Source: Rattus norvegicus (Eukaryota > Chordata > Mammalia > Rodentia > Muridae). Taken from it: DNA of 64,000 nt. A program made the translations under genes and the position numbers. Every line of letters begins with the position of its first letter. Within the stretch, counting starts at the first letter, position 1. The notes below the pieces were generated by a model, which saw nothing but the letters and a program-made list of their open reading frames with translations, searched no databases and was not told the origin of the DNA. This document shows, piece by piece, positions 55,560 through 64,000 of this stretch. The stretch lies in contig NC_086026.1 of the NCBI RefSeq assembly GCF_036323735.1, positions 52,702,039 through 52,766,038 on the forward strand, in the 5' to 3' direction.

Positions 55560-55720
55560 CTCTTTTAACCGTGTTTCCTCTATTTATTCGATGCCACTTT
55601 CTAACTGGTGCCCCCTACTGGTTAACGTTAACAACAGCATCAATAGTGCTCTCAAAAAGGATTGTTTTCTCTGCAGATGCTGAAGCAGAGAAAGGGGCAG
55701 CAGATATTCTACTACTTCCC
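55560..55720 (-). promoter_or_regulatory. Candidate regulatory block with a perfect CTCF-type core
   Basis: TGCCCCCTACTGG (55609-55621) is the reverse complement of CCAGTAGGGGGCA, which fits the CTCF core CCASYAGRKGGCR at every position. It is followed by the palindromic GTTAACGTTAAC (55621-55632). No repeat is recognised here, so it is not a B2-derived site. Confidence 0.5.
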
Positions 55721-55849
55721 TGCTTGATAGAAGAGAGAGGATTAGAGACCCGGATGGTCTATCTAGGGTCCTTCCTGGTACCCGTGGGCAATGGAACAAC
55801 CCATGGGCTTAAAATCTCCCTTAACGCCCCCCTCTCTCTCCCTCCTTTA

Positions 55850-56190
55850 CTCCCTCCCTCCCTCCCTCCCTCCCCCCATGTCTGTCTGTGTGTCTGTCTG
55901 TCTGTGTTTACATATACATGCACAGGTGCATATGTGTGTACATGCCTGTGGAGGTCTGAGGGCAAACTTGGGTGTTGTAACACCAGTGCTCCTCTTATTT
56001 TGAGACAAAGACACCAAAAAACTAGGCCGGCTAGCCAGTGGGCTCCAGAATTCCATTTCTCTTCACTCCCCCACACTGGAGCTACAAGCCTATACCACTG
56101 TGTCTGGCTTTTTGTGTGGGTTCTGGGGTTCAAGCTTGCACAGTAAGCACTTTCCAAGCAGATTTACCATTGGAGCCATCTCCCCAAGTC
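55850..56190 (-). mobile_element. B3 SINE, minus strand, with CCCT/TGTC tail
   Basis: CCCT and TGTC runs (55848-55905) lead into 'catgcctgtggaggtctgagggcaaacttgggtgttg', 'ggctccagaattcc', 'ctggagctacaagcctataccac', 'tgtgggttctggggttcaagcttgc' and 'agtaagcactttcc'; antisense B3. Confidence 0.8.
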
Positions 56191-57117
56191 CTTTTGATCT
56201 TAAAGGAAACCTGTCAGGGAGGGCTGGCAGTGGCAGGAACGATGTTGGTTGTTCCATTGTCCTACCCAGTACTTCTGTCCAGAATCTCGACCCCCTAAGG
56301 GATGGGTTTGCCTTGGATAAGGAAACTGGACTCTGCTTGTGTCTGCAGCCCAAGTTCCCCTCAATAGGGGATTGTGACTTCCAAAGGCTCAGGGCCAAAA
56401 ATGCAGAGAATGTCAGAGCCCAAGGCTTCCTCTCTCTCTAAGACTCTGATATTTGCATGAACACTTTTGTTTGCTTATTTCTCCTGTTGTCTCAAATTAG
56501 AAGTGAAAACCAGAACAAAGCAGCGCGAGGCATTCTTTGGGATGGAATTACCTTCCTAGCCTTGGGGTTTGATCTTGCCAAGACAATTTGGAATCTGTTA
56601 CAGCCTTGCGAGCATCCTAAGGTTTCCTTCATCTGCTGGCCTCTGGGGATGCTATGTTCATTTAGGAGAAAGGAGGGGGCCTGCCCTCTCTAAGTTTCTG
56701 GGCTCACTGCACATTTATAAAGACTTCCACAGGCAAGACCCCATGCCCAGGACCCTTCCTGCGAACCCACGCCTGGGGACATGCCTGGAACTGGAGGGGG
56801 GGGGGCGGCTGGGGAATGCTAGATTATCTCCCAGTGTCTTTCTTTCCCAGTTAGAGGCACCTGTTTGAACTCCTGCCTGCCCGGGAGCTCATATCTGAAG
56901 GGATATGATGAAAAACTTAGGGCATACTCTGAAAACCCAACTCAACTTTAACAGCCCAAGTCTGCCCCATGCTCAGGAAGGGAGAATGTTAACAAGACAG
57001 CATTGGTCCCCTCTCATGGAGGGAACAAGGCTCAGATGAGATCATACTCATTCAAAGCTATGCAGAGCGATGCACAGAGGACTGTGGACCTATAAATGCA
57101 TGGATTCTATATGATAC

Positions 57118-57118
<1 letters not shown>
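56191..57118. other. Unique non-coding stretch
   Basis: Includes a MIR-like antisense trace near 56985-57090. No gene recognised. Confidence 0.45.

Positions 57119-57168
<50 letters not shown>
57119..57168. repeat. (GA)n microsatellite
   Basis: About 24 GA units with one early GAAA interruption. Confidence 0.97.
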
Positions 57169-57169
<1 letters not shown>

Positions 57170-57244
57170 TGTTAATTCAATTCCACAAGGACTTGAAGCT
57201 TTCACCACAGTGCTTCACACTGCACATTGACAAAACTAGTATTG

Positions 57245-57365
57245 ATGAGCTCACTTTGATTTTCATGGTAACCCCTGAAAGCCAGGTAGCAGATCAATTA
57301 GAATTCTTAAATCTGAGAAAAAGAAAATGAGAGTCGGGGGTTAAATGGGGTCACCAGTCTTGCTC
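57245..57365 (-). mobile_element. MIR SINE, minus strand
   Basis: 'Catggtaacccctgaaagccaggtagcagatcaattagaattcttaaatctgagaaaaag' then 'ttaaatggggtcaccagtcttgctcaagc' resembles antisense MIR. Confidence 0.5.
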
Positions 57366-57800
57366 AAGCAAAGGGAGAAACTCACCAGGATGCTGCCCCC
57401 ACGGGCTCCTGAGTCCTGGAGTCCTGATCTCAGCTCCCTGCACAGCATGTAAACTTTCTTGCACCTGCACCCATTGCCCTACCCGGGGACATTGCCCTAG
57501 ACTCAGAGATTTCCCCAGCTGACCTCCAGCTGGTCATCTCAGCATGCTCTCTTGTAGTTCCAACTCTCAGCCCCTCCTGCCTGGCACCTAATCCATATTT
57601 AATAGATGACGGGGCAGGCATGAAGAGTAGGGAATGCTGGAAACACTCTGCCTGGCCTACATAGCAGGATGGCTAAGGAGACTATGACTTATCTTGGACA
57701 CGGACTATCATGCAGCTGTTAAAAACCACACTAATGAAAACTTAATATCAGTGTGGAAAAGTCATAGGGTGTGGCCCTGTGAAAATGGGAATCACAACCT
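57366..57800. other. Unique non-coding stretch
   Basis: Nothing recognised. Confidence 0.45.
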
Positions 57801-57940
57801 AGACATGGCAGTAACCTCGGCACTTGGGAATCTGAAACAAGAGGACCGCCATGGGTTTGGGGCTAGCCTGGTGACCTAGTGAGCTTCAGGTTAGCCTGGA
57901 CTATGCAGAGAAGTTCTGTTTTAAAAACAAACACCACCAC
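57801..57940 (+). mobile_element. B1 SINE, plus strand
   Basis: ACATGGCAGTAACCTCGGCA, 'cttgggaatctgaaacaagaggaccgccatgggtttggggctagcctgg', 'tcaggttagcctggactatgcagagaag' and an A-rich tail form a complete, moderately diverged B1. Confidence 0.88.
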
Positions 57941-58689
57941 TGCTGCCACCCAAACTCGCACTATAAAATCATGCATAGATTGTGATCATAGCCATGTGAA
58001 ATACAATGACAGAGATACAAGCATACATTTTGTTTTATGAAGACTATTAAGAATATTAAGGGAAGCCTTAGTTTATCTCTCAAGTCACGTGTCCAGGTTC
58101 CTGGTGGACCTTTCCGCTTGTGATAGTGGATAGGATCTCAGAGCCATTATCAGACAGACAGAGAGCTCATGAGCTGAGTTTCTACCCAGCCTTAGAAAAC
58201 ACAGCGGTAGCCATTAGGAGCTCTGCCTTGGATTCACAGAGGAGAATGAAACACTTCTTCCTCACCTCGTTTTTCCTTGATGGGGCTCAGAGGCTGGTAG
58301 ATAAAGAGACTGTTATGGGCTTAATGGGTATTGATTCAGCAGTAGATTTGACAGACTCTCCATCCCTATGAACAAGGTGGAGAAATGTGGGCCAGAGAAC
58401 AGCGCCAGCCATTCGGGGCACAGAGCGGGATTGTGAACATATATGCAAATGATCAGGGTCAGTGGCTTCCACACTATTCTGGAGCAGGCTGGTACCTGCA
58501 GCTCATCTATCCCATCGCTCCTTACCTCTGACTCCGATGGGGCTCTACAGTCCTCAGGGCTCCCAGCAGACCAGCATTGGGCATTAGGTTTCTGAGGCGA
58601 AACTCACTAGCCATCAGTCCAAGCCTCGACCTTTAGGGAAATCTCCTGTATTTCAGGACTGTCTCATCTTCTCGGACTTCACGTGGTTT
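57941..58689. other. Unique non-coding stretch
   Basis: Nothing recognised. Confidence 0.5.
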
Positions 58690-58965
58690 GGGATCCAAAC
58701 CCAGGAATAAAGCAGTGTGTCCAATTCCTAGATGACTTAGAGTCTGGGAGGAAGAGCGATTGTGTTAACGTTGATCAACACGTAATCGAAGTGTATTATG
58801 GGATGGAAGCTAAGGAGTCACGCTGAGTAATTTGCAGTCCCCGCATTTGAGACTGCGAATGAATTTGCACAAGACTGAATTTGCTGGTAGCAATGGTTTG
58901 CCAGCAGTTCATCAACGCAGTGGGGTGCAAACTAGACCAGGAGCTCGCTTGAGGCCAATAAAGCT
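58690..58965. promoter_or_regulatory. Candidate conserved non-coding element
   Basis: Unique DNA with GTTAACGTTGATCAAC (58764-58779, containing the palindrome GTTGATCAAC), CACGTAATCG, GAGTAATTTGC and GACTGCGAATGAATTTGC, plus about nine CpGs. No repeat or frame explains it. Conservation not measured. Confidence 0.45.
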
Positions 58966-59271
58966 TTGCACAGTACAAGAGGGACTGGAACACAACAGAC
59001 CAGGATAGCTTAGACTCATCTAGAGTTAAGGCTAAACCATGAACTTTAAAGATCTCCATAAAAAGCAAACAACAACAAAAACAAATTAACGAAAAACCAA
59101 AACAAGACTGTAAAGGTACAACCATATCCCAGCTTGCTTACATAATATAAAACCAATCAATATAATACAAAGCCAGAAGTAAGGTAAACAAATCCAGGAG
59201 ACCCTGCCTGCCTCTCCCCATGAAAATGCTTTTGCTTTTGTTAGAGATTTAAAGGGTCAAAAATTTAAGGA
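58966..59271. other. Unique AT-rich stretch
   Basis: A/C-rich sequence with AACAACAAAAAC-type runs. Nothing else recognised. Confidence 0.45.
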
Positions 59272-59500
59272 CTTCTCCTCCTCTCCCTCTTCCTCTTCCT
59301 CCTCCCCTTCTTCCTCTTCCCCCTCTACTTCCTCTTCCTCCTTTTCCTCCTCCTCCTCTTCCTCCTCCTTTCCTCTTCTTCCTCTTTCTCTTCTTCCTTC
59401 CCCCTTCCTCCTCCTCTTCCTCCTCCTTTTCCTCTTCCTCCTCCCTCCTCCCTCCTTCTCCTCCCTGTCCTCCTCCTCCTTCTCTTCCTTCCCCACCCTT
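59272..59500. repeat. Polypyrimidine TCC/TTCC tract
   Basis: About 230 bases nearly all pyrimidine on the plus strand, the mirror strand orientation of the purine tracts elsewhere in the window. Confidence 0.95.
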
Positions 59501-60244
59501 GGTCTGTAGCCCAGGGCATTTGATTCAAGTATTCACTGGATATCAGTGTCGATGCCATGTGGCGTATATTCAGCCTGGAAGACTCAGCTGGAGAGGGGGC
59601 TTGCTGTATCATGGTCTACATCTGCTTACGTCCATCTGAGTGAGATCCCAACTCTCGTCCCTCGAGGCTGTCTTATGGATACAGAATAAGGGGCATTTTC
59701 CTTACGTCTGGAAACATTTAAAGCTTGCCAGGACCTGAAGGAGGCTGCTTAAAAAAAAATCAAAATTAGAGAAACGTTTTAAAACACAGAAGCACCTCCA
59801 GGCTTCTGATGAAATATGGCTGTTCCCAGTTCTGCGCCTCTCAGCAGCCTCTACCCCGTTCCCCAGCAGACACCATTTTGACAATATTTATGTCTTTATT
59901 CTGGAATTACTTTCATATCTCTAAACAATGTTTGTTAACTAATGTATCTTGATGTATGTGCTTTACCCATTACCTATTGATTATCAATGCTCGCCAAGTG
60001 CCAGATTGTCTGATATTACTCCAACTTTCCCCTTCTTCACCCTTGGAATGTTGCTTTTTATTTAATTGGTAAATGGTGTCAACTGCTTTGCCCAGGGAAA
60101 TATAGATTACTGTCTTATCGGGTTAGTTACACATCCTTTTTGTACAGTCCCCACAACGCCCAGTGGCCAATCTCTTTCTCTGGGCCTCATATCTCCTGAC
60201 TTCATAGATCTCCTTGTCACTCAAGATTTACTCACAGCTCTAAT
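59501..60244. other. Unique non-coding stretch
   Basis: Nothing recognised. Confidence 0.5.
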
Positions 60245-60455
60245 TTTTTTTTTTTTGGAGGAGGGTTGGGGTCTGCAGCCCAGTTTAGTTTCTAACTCCC
60301 TATGTAGCCAAGGATGACCCTGAGCTCCTCCCACCTCCACCTCCCAAGTGCTGGGATTATAGGCTACTATATCTGTTTACTGCAGTGTTGGTGATCAAGC
60401 CCAGGTCTTTGTGTAAGTCGGGTTAACACTCTCCCAACGGAACCAATCCCCAGCT
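60245..60455 (-). mobile_element. B4 SINE, minus strand
   Basis: 'Ctaactccctatgtagccaaggatgaccctgagctcc', 'acctcccaagtgctgggattataggc' (B1 half) joins 'tgttggtgatcaagcccaggtctttgtg' and 'accaatccccagc' (ID half). Confidence 0.85.
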
Positions 60456-61274
60456 GCCTCCCTCCTTCTTCCCTCCTTCCTTTTTCCTTCCTTTCTCATA
60501 TCAGTCACAAGCTTTGCTTGGACTTCCACACTGACCCTGAGGCATTCTTGAAACCTCTCTTTTCATCTCCCCAAAGTCGACTTGTCTTTGCTTGCTCAGG
60601 CTGGAGACATTTTTTTTTTTCTTCAGTCCATCTACTCTTCTCTCTTGATTTCCTCCAGCTTGCAAGGTGCTCTGTAAGTAAGTGCTAAGGGGGAGTGCAG
60701 CTACAAAGAGGATCTGAGCCCTTAGGAGCCCCAAAGTGTCTTTGCTCTGCTCTTGCATTCCCTTGGATGTAGGGGTCTGACTGAGTTTCCGGGTTGGAGG
60801 CTGTTCTCATTCAAATGGCTGAGGCCTGCCCACTGTTGCCCAGTGTCCTGGATGAGAGGCTTCTGATGCTCGGCTTTGTAGATGAGCTGACACCTTCTCT
60901 CCCGCCAGCACACAACCCCACCTTTCTTTAGCTTTGCTGTTCTCAGTCTTTACTCTTTTTGCTGAGCACAAAACTGTCCCATCTGAACAGTCTGTCTCTT
61001 CAGCTACGGGAAGTCCTTCCTGCAATATTGTTTGAAACTGTTCTCTCTGTTTTACCCTCGGAGATTCTCCTAATGGGGTCATGGGTCCCCTGAGTTGATC
61101 CTTTGTCATTTTTTGCTTTCTTATTTTTCTTCTTCTTTTTCCTTCTCTTTCAAAAAGATTCCCATGACCATATCATCTTAGATTTCTACGGAATGTTTCA
61201 AATCACCAAATATCAGTCACATATATCACATATTTCAAAACATATTTTTGTATTTTAATTGCATCCTATTCTTG

Positions 61275-61275
<1 letters not shown>
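60456..61275. other. Unique, T/C-rich non-coding stretch
   Basis: Nothing recognised. Confidence 0.45.

Positions 61276-61276
<1 letters not shown>

Positions 61277-61311
<35 letters not shown>
61277..61311. repeat. (CA)n microsatellite
   Basis: About 17 CA units. Confidence 0.97.
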
Positions 61312-61312
<1 letters not shown>

Positions 61313-61819
61313 CAGCATCTTAATTTTCTTAATAGTCTGATTAGAATCTTTTTTAGCATTTACTGTAAGAAAAAATTTTAACTCATTCTATTTCTTTCAT
61401 CCCTTGATTACAAATCACTGTTACAACTTTGCTATTTTCCATTTCCAAATGTTTTTATACTTTTGTTACATGCACATGATAAATGAGGCTTTTTAGTGCT
61501 CATGGCATTATCACTTAAGGGTCTGAGGTTAGACCCTTCAAATCTTCAAATTGTTCCCTTCCAAAACTGCTTGGGTCTGTAAATGTCCAACATGTGACTT
61601 TGCTGCTGTCTAGTATTCAGTCCGTCAACTGTCCTCCTGGCCACGGAGGCTCACCACGGCATTCAGCATGTTGCTTTGAATACACTATTTTTCCCTAAGC
61701 ACATAAGAAAATCTGGATGCCTCTGCTGTGTCCATCCACAGCGCGGCTTCTTCAGATTCATTAGGCAAGTAGCTTTCAAACCTGCTTGTGCCGGTTCTAC
61801 CTTCTCCTGCTATATGAGC
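61312..61819. other. Unique AT-rich stretch
   Basis: Nothing recognised. Confidence 0.45.
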
Positions 61820-61912
61820 TGCCACCTCCCGCCCTGCTCCCACCCCCTCGCCCTCCCACCTCCCGCCCCTCCCATCTCCCGCCCTAATCCCACCTCCCCC
61901 CCCCCTTTTCTT
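61820..61912 (-). other. C-rich block; G4-capable on the minus strand
   Basis: Four CTCCCGCCC-like units with intervening CCCACC runs and a terminal run of eleven C. The minus strand has many G runs of 3 or more with short loops. Confidence 0.75.
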
Positions 61913-62019
61913 TCTCGTTGGTGTCAGGATCAATCCCGAAGGCCTTGTACATGCTAACCCTCCCCCACTCCACCTGCCGGAGGGCTTTCTTGTTCAGTGT
62001 ATTTATTTATGTACTGGTA

Positions 62020-62220
62020 AATTTGCTCATTTGCACATTTGCTAATTGGATCGGTGGAAAACAGGATGTCGCTTTTAGTCGGCATTTGTTAATAACAGCC
62101 GAGCAGAGCATGTCTTCATCGGCCTTCCAAGTTTCCTCTTCTATGGACGGAATGCACGCACCTTCCAACCCGTGTCCTATTGAATTGTTGACTTACTTCA
62201 TTGATTTATGGAAACCTGTG
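62020..62220. promoter_or_regulatory. Candidate conserved non-coding element
   Basis: Unique DNA with CATTTGCTAATTGGATCGG (62036-62054), GTTAATAACAG, several retained CpGs and TTGACTTACTTCATTG. It lies between the C-rich block and an L1 fossil. Conservation not measured. Confidence 0.4.
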
Positions 62221-62509
62221 TGTCTGGTGTAACCTGGGTGCTTGTGAGAAATGCTGGATCTCAAGCCTGCCCCACAGCAAAGGAACCACAATATTTATCT
62301 GAGCAAGAGTCAAGAGATTACACTGTACATTTTAGTCAGAGAAACACAATTTAGGGCATTTTGTATACCGCTGGGATTCTGTCTTTTGAATATTTGGTAC
62401 AAATTTCTCTACAACCACCGGAAATCTGTGTTTGCTAGCTGTAACTGGACACAGACAAAATTTTAGTTGCTTATTCAATTTCTTTAATGATGGAATTGAA
62501 ATAAATCCA

Positions 62510-63385
62510 TTCTGGTTTTTAAGTATCTTCTCAGTGAGGGTTATTGGTTCATTTGTCTAGAAAATTGTATTTCCTATTTATAATTTCTTAGTACGTCTTA
62601 TGAAGATATTCATTTTAGCCTTAAGAGTTAAACTGTCTCTTTTATATCCAAAGCTGTGTTTCTGAGTTTACCCCCCCCCTCTCCCCTTCCATTTCCCTTC
62701 CCTTTCCCCCTCCCTCCCACGCTCCTTCCCAAGGTTTTGGTTTTGTAGAGTTTTCATTAATAATTAAATGAATAAAAACAGTCATTAATTTCTGCCTTTA
62801 TCTTTTACTTCAACTTTCTGATTCCTTTGCCAACTCTGTAAGTAGAAACCTCTAACTTTTTAATCTTTTTTATTTTTTTTTAATGATTTTGACATTTAAG
62901 GCTGTCTATTTCAGACTAACAGCTATGGCAGGCGCATCTTGTGTGTTTTGACGTGTTACGTTTTGATTATCCTTTGTAGCCAAATGTCTTCTAACTTCCC
63001 TGTTTACTTCTTCTTAACCTGTAAGTTACATGAAAGTGTGTTTAAACGTATGACCCTGTAGGGTATTCTAAAAATAGTTCTGAAGTCTATTTCTAACTTA
63101 ATTAATACCGTGGATGGAGTGCACGACCCAGATGATATTAGTTCCTTGGTATTTGTTGAGACTTGTTCCAGGACCCTGCTAGTGCTTTACCTCAGACATG
63201 TTGTGAATCCCTGAGAGAATGTGTGCTCACCTCCTGGTAGGTACAGTCAAGCCTGCTGGCTGTGTTTTTCTAACCTTTTATCCTCATTCTTCTTAATTGG
63301 TTTAATATATCAGTTGCTGAGCGCTGTGTTGCAGTTGTCATTATGACTTTAGATAGGGAAATTTTCCCTTGTAATTGAGTAGTTT

Positions 63386-63388
<3 letters not shown>
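62510..63388 (-). mobile_element. Ancient L1 ORF2 fossil, minus strand (part 1)
   Basis: 'Aattaataccgtggatggagtgcacgaccc', 'ggtatttgttgagacttgttccagg', 'gagaatgtgtgctcacctcctgg', 'gtacagtcaagcctgctggctgtgttttt' and 'cagttgctgagcgctgtg' follow the antisense of L1 ORF2. Heavily mutated with many stops; no function. Confidence 0.75.

Positions 63389-63390
<2 letters not shown>

Positions 63391-63431
<41 letters not shown>
63391..63431. repeat. (CA)20 microsatellite
   Basis: CA run followed by ten T and six A, at the junction with a B1. Confidence 0.97.
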
Positions 63432-63432
<1 letters not shown>

Positions 63433-63434
63433 TT

Positions 63435-63540
63435 TTTTTTAAAAAAGATAGGGTCTCTTCTAGTATTCCAGGCTGGCTTCAGACTTGTAATTCTCCTGCC
63501 TCAGACTCTCAGGTGGTAAGATTACCCCTGTCTAGCTGTT
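63435..63540 (-). mobile_element. Old B1 SINE, minus strand
   Basis: GATAGGGTCTCTTCTAGTAT, 'tccaggctggcttcagacttgtaattctcctgcctc' is antisense B1. Confidence 0.7.
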
Positions 63541-63559
63541 TTATGTTTGTATTTTAGTG

Positions 63560-63642
63560 CAAAGCTGTGCTGAGGCAGGTAGGTCCTGTGTTTCTGGCCA
63601 GCCTGGGATATTTCATGAGATACTATGTCAAACCCCAACCAA
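63560..63642 (+). mobile_element. B1 SINE 3' part, plus strand
   Basis: 'Gctgaggcaggtaggtcctgtgtttctggccagcctggg', 'gagatactatgtcaaacccc' is sense B1, head to head with the preceding copy. Confidence 0.65.
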
Positions 63643-63644
63643 CT

Positions 63645-63930
63645 AAGCAGAAAGCGTACACTCTTAGCTTCATGCAACTTCTGGGCTGCTATATATTCAC
63701 AGAGATGGTTTCTTTTAATCACATGATGGCCATCTCTTTTTAATAATGCCTAACAAAATAATTGTACTGGAGTATTTTTTAGAATAGACTATGACCAGGA
63801 TAGCCCTTTCTAAATGGTCATTTTCAACTTTTCCATGCCCTTACTTTTAAGTAGCACATACATCTTAAAAAGCCAACCTTGCAAGTCATTTAGCAAGCGA
63901 CATTTATGAATTTACAAAGTCTCATGTATC
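63645..63930 (-). mobile_element. Ancient L1 ORF2 fossil, minus strand (part 2)
   Basis: 'Ctatatattcacagagatgg', 'ttaataatgcctaacaaaat' and 'ttttccatgcccttacttttaagtagcacatacatctta' continue the antisense L1 text interrupted at 63388. Confidence 0.6.
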
Positions 63931-64000
63931 TCAGGTTGGACTCAGACCTCTGGAATAGCCAAGGGTGGCCTTCTGATCCTCTTGCTTCAACCTCCTAAGT
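63931..64000 (-). mobile_element. B1/B4-type SINE running off the window
   Basis: 'Tctcaggttggactcagacctctggaatagccaagggtggccttctgatcctcttgcttcaacctcc' is antisense B1/B4, cut by the window end. Confidence 0.7.

Noticed and set aside
55571..56146. 191-codon frame on the plus strand
   Set aside because: The second half is a B3 SINE with CCCT/TGTC repeats; not a gene.

Overview
This is nuclear DNA from a murid rodent. It carries rodent-specific SINEs (B1, B2, B3, B4 and ID-like copies), rodent LTR repeats, the tail of a rodent L1, very long CA/TG, GA and GATA-type microsatellites, and mammal-wide fossils (MIR, L2, MaLR/MLT1-like LTRs, a Tigger-like DNA transposon). The L1 3' end at 2212-2585 reads more like the rat L1 3' UTR than the mouse one, so Rattus is mildly favoured over Mus. 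I inferred this from sequence only.

I found no protein-coding gene, processed pseudogene or tRNA/rRNA gene that I can support. Every long open frame is (a) a low-complexity tract such as Cys-Val/Thr-His from TG/CA or Glu/Arg/Gly from purine tracts, (b) SINE or LTR sequence, or (c) isolated, unrecognised and without credible exon structure. The window therefore looks intergenic or intronic.

Layout. 1-9 kb: a candidate conserved AT-rich block, CA-rich satellite, SINE, L1 tail, mostly unique DNA and a first rodent LTR. 9-17 kb: purine tract, TG/AG/TATC composite with B3 SINE, two related rodent LTRs, old L1 tail, B2, second purine tract. 17-20 kb: unique DNA with two candidate regulatory blocks. 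20-24 kb: a nearly complete non-coding MaLR-type retrotransposon on the minus strand. 24-31 kb: unique DNA, old MIR/L2 and a miniature B2-derived insertion with a perfect 16-bp duplication. 31.5-32.1 and 35.6-36.1 kb: two large purine tracts, the first containing a 21-bp minisatellite and about 25 GAA units. 36.5 and 40.7-41 kb: the two strongest candidate conserved non-coding elements. 41-50 kb: SINEs, MIRs, solo LTRs, nested B2/LTR and a Tigger-like fossil. 50-59 kb: mostly unique, GATA-rich satellite, L2, and further candidate elements near 54, 55.6 and 58.8 kb. 59-64 kb: polypyrimidine tract, B4, C-rich G4-type block and an old antisense L1 ORF2 fossil broken by B1 copies.

Nothing here acts as an operon or pathway. 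If the window has a job, the best reading is a cis-regulatory landscape: several AT-rich blocks dense in homeodomain-type TAAT cores with retained CpGs, a CTCF-type core and a ZNF143/THAP11-type core, scattered in repeat-rich DNA. Conservation is inferred from base composition and motif texture; no alignment could be run. Repeat family names rest on remembered consensus sequences, and their boundaries are approximate (usually within 10-30 bases).
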